From positions 3,290,501-3,354,500 of the forward strand of contig NZ_CP065915.1 in NCBI RefSeq assembly GCF_016134045.1: 64,000 nucleotides of DNA, given 5' to 3'. The position numbers and the translations under genes were made by a program. Below the pieces are notes generated by a model. That model saw only the letters and a list, made by a program, of their open reading frames with translations, was not told the origin of the DNA and did no database searches. The DNA comes from Pelagovum pacificum. GTDB lineage: Bacteria > Pseudomonadota > Alphaproteobacteria > Rhodobacterales > Rhodobacteraceae. This document shows positions 60,079-64,000 of the stretch, in pieces. Every line of letters starts with the position of its first letter. Position 1 is the first letter of the stretch.

Positions 60079-60659
60079 GTCATCACCTCTCGGACCCGCC
60101 GCTTCAGGACGGGCAACAGTTCCTCGGCGAACCATGGGTTCTTCTTCAGCCAGCCGGTATTGCGCCACGACGGGTGAGGCAAGGGGAACAGGCCGGGCGC
60201 GTGATCGCGCCAGTTCGCGACGGTCTCCGTCACCGAGCCACGCGCGCCGAGGTGCCACCGATGCGCATGAGCGCCGATGAGCAACCGCAGCCGGACCGCG
60301 CCGAGATCCTGCATCACCGCGTCATGCCAGGTTTCGGAGCAGACTTTCGGCGGCGGCAGGTCGCTGCCCCGCGCATCGTAGCCGGGAAAGCAGAAGGCCA
60401 TCGGCACGATGGCCACCCGGTCCATGTCGTAGAATTCGGACCGGTCGAGGCCGAGCCAGTCGCGCAGACGGTCGCCGGAGGCATCGTCGAACGGCACGCC
60501 GCTTTCATGCACCCGCAACCCCGGCGCCTGCCCCGCGATCAGCAGCCGCGCGCCCGGCCGGAACCACGCCACTGGTCGAGGCCGGTGCGCCGTGGCCGTC
60601 AGCGCGAAGCGGTCGACGCATATACGGCAGGCGCGGATGCGGTCGGGAAGATCAGGCAT
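60075..60659 (-). CDS. uracil-DNA glycosylase superfamily protein
   Basis: 194 residues. The UDG fold is indicated by LLIAGQAPGLRVHESGVPFDDASGDRLRDWLG (in part), the motif 1 equivalent GQAPG with the following Asp region, and PHPSWRN (motif 3-like, HPS). IVPMAFCFPGYDARGSDLPPP and RLRLLIGAHAHRWHLG are seen in the family of short UDG-like proteins common in proteobacteria. Two Cys (CRICVD) near the start could bind metal, but only a pair is there. Uracil excision is not proved. Confidence 0.82.
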   Translation of the reverse strand: MPDLPDRIRACRICVDRFALTATAHRPRPVAWFRPGARLLIAGQAPGLRVHESGVPFDDASGDRLRDWLGLDRSEFYDMDRVAIVPMAFCFPGYDARGSDLPPPKVCSETWHDAVMQDLGAVRLRLLIGAHAHRWHLGARGSVTETVANWRDHAPGLFPLPHPSWRNTGWLKKNPWFAEELLPVLKRRVREVMT

Positions 60660-60776
60660 GACGGGAAGTTAGGCACTGGCAGCCGCTTGGCAAACCGGTG
60701 GGCGAAATCATCGCTCCGCTGTTGCCCTGCGGGATGTGAAACATTAACCCCGTCGTGACCTCAAACGGAGTTAGTG

Positions 60777-62042
60777 ATGTATCGCGTCTGGAACTTCCTG
60801 TCGGCCTATTCCCTTCTGCTGATCTTCGGCGCCATTGCCGCGCTGATCTGGGCCAATGTCGACGCCGACAGCTACCATCACTTCGTCGAATTCGTGATCT
60901 GGGACCACGCGCCGATCGGGCACCTGCACGCGGCGGAAGAGGGGCACGAGGCCTATCGGACGCTGACACTGCACTACCTCGTCAACGACCTGCTGATGGC
61001 GCTGTTCTTCGCGATGGCCGCCAAGGAGGTCTGGGAAGCGATCATCCTCGAGAACGGCTCGCTGCGCGGCAAGAAGGCCGCGACGCCGCTGGTCGCGACC
61101 GCGGGCGGCATGTTCGGCCCGATCGCCGTCTATCTCGGCCTTGCCGCGTTCCTCGGGTCGGAAACCTACAGCGCCGTGGCGAACGGCTGGGCGATCCCGA
61201 CGGCGACCGACATCGCCTTCAGCTATCTTGTCGGGCGGCTTGTGTTCGGTGCAGGGCACCCGGCGGTGCGCTTCCTGCTGCTGCTTGCCATCGCCGACGA
61301 TGCCGCGGGGCTGATCATCCTCGCGGTGTTCTACCCGAGCGGCGAACTCGCGCCGGAATGGCTGCTGCTGTCCGTCTTCGCGGCGGCCGCGGTGTTCTTG
61401 CTGGCGAACTGGCTGCCCCGCAAGCTCGACCGGGGCAATCAGGACCGGCCGACGTCGACCTGGGTCCGCCGCACGCTCAGCTTCTGGCCCTACCTCCTCG
61501 CCGCCTGCTTCAGCTGGTACGGCTTCATGATGGCGGGCATTCACCCGGCGCTCGGCCTGCTGCCGATCGTACCGACGATCCCGCACGCCGACCGCGCGTT
61601 CGGCATCTTCTCCGAGGCGGAGCAGTACCTCACCGACCTGCTCAACCAGATCGAGCACGGGCTGAAGTACCCGGTCGAAGTCATCCTGTTCTTCTTCGGC
61701 CTGCTCAACGCGGGGGTGGAATTCGGCTCCATCGGCAACGCCACTTGGCTGGTCCTCGCCGGCCTGCTGATCGGCAAGCCGTTCGGCATTCTCCTGTTCG
61801 GCTGGATCGCAGCGAAACCTCTGAAGCTCGGCCTGCCGCAGGGGATGCGGATCATCGACCTGTTCGCGATCGGCTGCGTCGCGGCGATCGGCTTTACCGT
61901 ATCGCTGTTCATCGCGTCGGTGGCCTTCGATCCGGGCCCGGTACAGGACGCGGCGAAGATGGGTGCGCTGTTCAGCTTCTTCGCGGCTGCGCTGTCCTTC
62001 ATCGTGGGCCGCCTGATCAAGGTGCAGAAGATCGAGAACTGA
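60777..62042 (+). CDS. nhaA: Na+/H+ antiporter NhaA
   Basis: Exchanges Na+ for H+ at the inner membrane. 421 residues, about 12 hydrophobic segments. YLVNDLLMALFFAMAAKEV, GWAIPTATDIAFSY, LAIADDAAGLIILAVFY (with the two transport Asp residues) and GKPFGILLF are NhaA features. Start ATG at 60777 (GGAG six bases before); a GTG one codon earlier is possible. In marine bacteria such antiporters serve salt balance. Confidence 0.95.
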   Translation: MYRVWNFLSAYSLLLIFGAIAALIWANVDADSYHHFVEFVIWDHAPIGHLHAAEEGHEAYRTLTLHYLVNDLLMALFFAMAAKEVWEAIILENGSLRGKKAATPLVATAGGMFGPIAVYLGLAAFLGSETYSAVANGWAIPTATDIAFSYLVGRLVFGAGHPAVRFLLLLAIADDAAGLIILAVFYPSGELAPEWLLLSVFAAAAVFLLANWLPRKLDRGNQDRPTSTWVRRTLSFWPYLLAACFSWYGFMMAGIHPALGLLPIVPTIPHADRAFGIFSEAEQYLTDLLNQIEHGLKYPVEVILFFFGLLNAGVEFGSIGNATWLVLAGLLIGKPFGILLFGWIAAKPLKLGLPQGMRIIDLFAIGCVAAIGFTVSLFIASVAFDPGPVQDAAKMGALFSFFAAALSFIVGRLIKVQKIEN

Positions 62043-62069
62043 AGGGCCACAGGCTCACGCGGATGGCAT

Positions 62070-62088
62070 CGGATTTCAGTGAAATCCG
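62070..62088. promoter_or_regulatory. 19-bp perfect palindrome between nhaA and the capsule operon
   Basis: CGGATTTCA-G-TGAAATCCG, nine matching bases on each side of one central base. It lies 28 bases after the nhaA stop and about 135 bases before the kpsT-like ATG. No U-tract follows. It may be an operator for the capsule-export operon or a processing hairpin at the nhaA 3' end. Confidence 0.35.
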
Positions 62089-62223
62089 TTGTCATGCCGC
62101 GCACATCTCAGACATAATGCCGGCAAATTCGCCCCGTAGAAGGGGGCCTTAACGATCATCCGTCACTCTCGCAGGCGGAGGAAACCGCAAGGCGCCTCGG
62201 GGCCGAAGAGCAGACATGTCGAG

Positions 62224-62877
62224 ATGATTGAGTTCAACAAGGTCAGCAAGTCCTTCTGGACGGGCAAGCAGCGCAAGGTCATCCTCGACCGGGCCAGCTT
62301 CCGCGTGGACATCGGCCAATCCCTCGGCATCCTCGCGCCCAACGGCACCGGCAAGACGACCCTCATCAACATGATGGCCGGGCTCGAGAAGCCCGATGAG
62401 GGCGAGATCAGGCGCACCAGCCGCATCTCCTTCCCGCTCGGCTTCATGGGCGGCGTTGTGAACAAGCACACCGCCAAGGAAAACAGCCGCTACATCGCCC
62501 GGCTCTATTCACTCGATCCCGACTACGTGGAGGCGTTCTGCCGCTGGATGTCGGGCATCAAGGAATATTTCGACATGCCCGTCGGCACCTACTCCGCCGG
62601 GATGCGGGCGCGCTTTACCTTTTCGCTCCTGCTTTCACTTGATTTCGACATCTACCTGATCGACGAAGGCATGCCGCAGACGACCGATGCGGAGTTCAAC
62701 CGCAAGGCAGGCGCCATCCTCCGCGAACGGCTGGAAAAAGCAACGATCGTGGTCGTCTCGCACCAGGCGGAAACGCTGAAGGCATTCTGCCAGAGAGCCG
62801 CGGTCCTGCGGCACGGGCAGCTCACAATGTTCGATACGCTGGAAGAGGCGAAGCAGCTCTATGACTACGAAGCCTAA
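62224..62877 (+). CDS. capsular polysaccharide ABC exporter, ATPase subunit (KpsT-like)
   Basis: 217 residues. Walker A LAPNGTGKTTLINMMAG; signature GTYSAGMRARFTFSL (in place of LSGGQ, typical of the KpsT/CtrD polysaccharide-export group); Walker B FDIYLIDEGMP; H-loop VVVSHQAETL. FMGGVVNKHTAKENSRYIARLY is a KpsT-group phrase. It overlaps the following gene by 17 bases. The permease (kpsM-like) would be expected beyond the right edge. Confidence 0.93.
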   Translation: MIEFNKVSKSFWTGKQRKVILDRASFRVDIGQSLGILAPNGTGKTTLINMMAGLEKPDEGEIRRTSRISFPLGFMGGVVNKHTAKENSRYIARLYSLDPDYVEAFCRWMSGIKEYFDMPVGTYSAGMRARFTFSLLLSLDFDIYLIDEGMPQTTDAEFNRKAGAILRERLEKATIVVVSHQAETLKAFCQRAAVLRHGQLTMFDTLEEAKQLYDYEA

Positions 62878-64000
62878 GGCCCGCAAGTTCCGCATCCGCC
62901 GTGGTGTCGGACCGGGTGCCGGGGCCGCTGCCGCAGCACCCGCCGCCGATCCTGTCGACGAAACCGATGAGTCACCGGAGCAGGCCGCGCGTCAACAGCA
63001 GGCCAATCGCCAGCGTCCCCGCGTCGTCGCACAGAGCGAGGAGACCGGCGGCGACGTCGTCGATCAGGAGCCCACGCGGCAAGAGCAGCCTGCCCGCCAG
63101 CAGCCGCCCGCCCGACAGAACGCCGCCCAGAACCCCGGACAGGGGCGCGAGGTGAAGACGGACGAAACGCCGAACCGCACGCTCGAAGGTGCGGTCGACA
63201 GCGCGAACCAGACCGCCGCCGAAGACGACATCGACGCGATCCGCCGTGAAGGGCTGACCGGTCGCCAGCTTCGGATGGCGCGGCGTGTCGCCCAGAAGCA
63301 GGGAATGGCCGTCACCTCGGACTTCGATGCTGTCCGCCAGCTTCGGAAGGCCGGGATCGACCCGTTCCAACGGTCGAGCGTTCTCGAGCTCGTCGTGCCC
63401 GACGGCGCCCAGCTTGCCGACGGGGCGGGGGGCGGCAATCCGAACCACCAGCTGCCGCAAACGGTGCCCGCCGGTCGGAACACCCTGCCCGCACGCGCCA
63501 AGAAGGCACAGCTTCCATCGACCGATGTCGGCAACCCGAGCGCCATGCAGGCCGGGATGCTCGAAGTCGCGAAGATCCAGAAGCAGCTCGCCGCCCGCCG
63601 CCGCCGCAAGATCGCCTTCATGCTCGTCCGGCTGCTGCTGTTCATCGGCGTGCCGACCTTCGCCGCGGGCTGGTATTTCTACAACGTGGCGACTCCGATG
63701 TACGCCACCAACTCCGAGGTCGTGATCCAGCAGGCGGAAGCCAGCGGCGCGGCCGGCGGCCTCGGCAGCCTGTTCCAGGGCACCTCGATGGCGACGCAGC
63801 AGGACTCGATCGCGGTCCAGTCCTACCTCGCCTCGCGTGAGGCGATGCTTCGCCTCGATGAAGAGCACGGCTTCCGGGAAGCCTTCAGCGAAGAACATGT
63901 CGACCCGCTCCAGAGCCTGCCGGTCGACGCGACGAACGAAGAGACCTACGACGTCTACCAGAAGCGCGTGAAGGTCAGCTACGACCCGACCGAGGGCATC
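62861..64000 (+). CDS. capsule polysaccharide export inner-membrane protein (KpsE/Wzz-like), truncated by window
   Basis: The first 380 codons are visible. A long polar N-terminal extension (residues 1-245, rich in Gln, Ala, Arg and Pro: ARQQPPARQNAAQNPGQ) precedes a basic stretch (AARRRRKIAF) and a membrane segment (about 248-268, MLVRLLLFIGVPTFAAGW). Then a periplasmic domain begins ATPMYATNSEVVIQQAEASG, typical of polysaccharide co-polymerase/KpsE proteins, with SYLASREAMLRLDEEHGF. The long N-terminal tail is unusual for E. coli KpsE but seen in roseobacters to my knowledge. Starts inside the kpsT-like gene. Confidence 0.88.
   Translation, partial: MTTKPKARKFRIRRGVGPGAGAAAAAPAADPVDETDESPEQAARQQQANRQRPRVVAQSEETGGDVVDQEPTRQEQPARQQPPARQNAAQNPGQGREVKTDETPNRTLEGAVDSANQTAAEDDIDAIRREGLTGRQLRMARRVAQKQGMAVTSDFDAVRQLRKAGIDPFQRSSVLELVVPDGAQLADGAGGGNPNHQLPQTVPAGRNTLPARAKKAQLPSTDVGNPSAMQAGMLEVAKIQKQLAARRRRKIAFMLVRLLLFIGVPTFAAGWYFYNVATPMYATNSEVVIQQAEASGAAGGLGSLFQGTSMATQQDSIAVQSYLASREAMLRLDEEHGFREAFSEEHVDPLQSLPVDATNEETYDVYQKRVKVSYDPTEGI

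Overview
The window looks like chromosomal DNA of a marine-type Rhodobacteraceae (roseobacter-like alphaproteobacterium). Reasons: high G+C (roughly two thirds in typical coding rows), the chvI-chvG-hprK-rapZ block divergent from an ATP-type pckA, a short alphaproteobacterial HPr kinase lacking the N-terminal domain, an Mn-type inorganic pyrophosphatase, and many Rhodobacteraceae-style conserved hypothetical genes (DUF2161, DUF2237, DUF2332, a rhomboid-like pseudoprotease, a Hint-domain protein). I saw no tRNA, rRNA, CRISPR array, insertion sequence or prophage. Almost everything is core housekeeping.

Layout. 1-5.5 kb: envelope-stress/carbon control (rapZ, hprK, chvG, chvI on minus) and pckA on plus. 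5.6-9.6 kb: exported proteins (acidic-repeat PRC-barrel protein, DUF3859-like protein, META-domain lipoprotein) around a TauE/SafE permease. 9.6-20.8 kb: recO, a 2-hydroxychromene-2-carboxylate isomerase-like protein, prs, a lower-GC orphan membrane protein, an alanine symporter, hrpB, meaB, rpmB, lldD, rplY. 20.8-31 kb: pth-DUF2332-DUF2237, a Met/Asp-rich EF-hand protein, then a long minus-strand series aroA-(37-codon membrane microprotein)-cmk, rpsA, ihfB-lapA-trpF, trpB. 31-45 kb: gshB, yraN, rsmI divergent from an LpoA-like lipoprotein that overlaps glnD, then a rhodanese, a GlxA-type regulator, murJ, a rhomboid-like protein, trpS, a VOC protein and groESL behind a CIRCE/sigma70-like promoter.

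45.3-50.5 kb is the least conventional part: about 1 kb with only weak small ORFs, then a TraB/GumN protein, a DUF2161 nuclease-fold protein, a 59-residue basic protein, Mn-pyrophosphatase and a Hint-domain protein. 50.7-52.4 kb holds leuA preceded by a 27-residue peptide with nine leucines, a good candidate for a leucine-responsive leader. 52.7-59.3 kb is the rod-shape operon mreB-mreC-mreD-mrdA(PBP2)-rodA with ghrA one base behind. 59.3-60.7 kb is an UDG-like gene coupled to an SseB-like gene; then nhaA; then the start of an ABC capsule-export operon (kpsT-like, kpsE-like) that runs off the right edge.

Functional links: pckA/ChvIG/HprK/RapZ tie gluconeogenic carbon flow and envelope stress to PTS-type regulation; mre-mrdA-rodA, murJ and the LpoA-like protein serve cell-wall growth; trpF/trpB/aroA/leuA/glnD cover amino-acid and nitrogen metabolism; rpmB, rplY, rpsA, pth, trpS, rsmI serve translation. 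No large previously undescribed system is evident. The most novel leads are the leuA leader, the aroA-cmk microprotein, the acidic-repeat PRC protein, the active-site-less rhomboid and the small ORFs around 45-48 kb.
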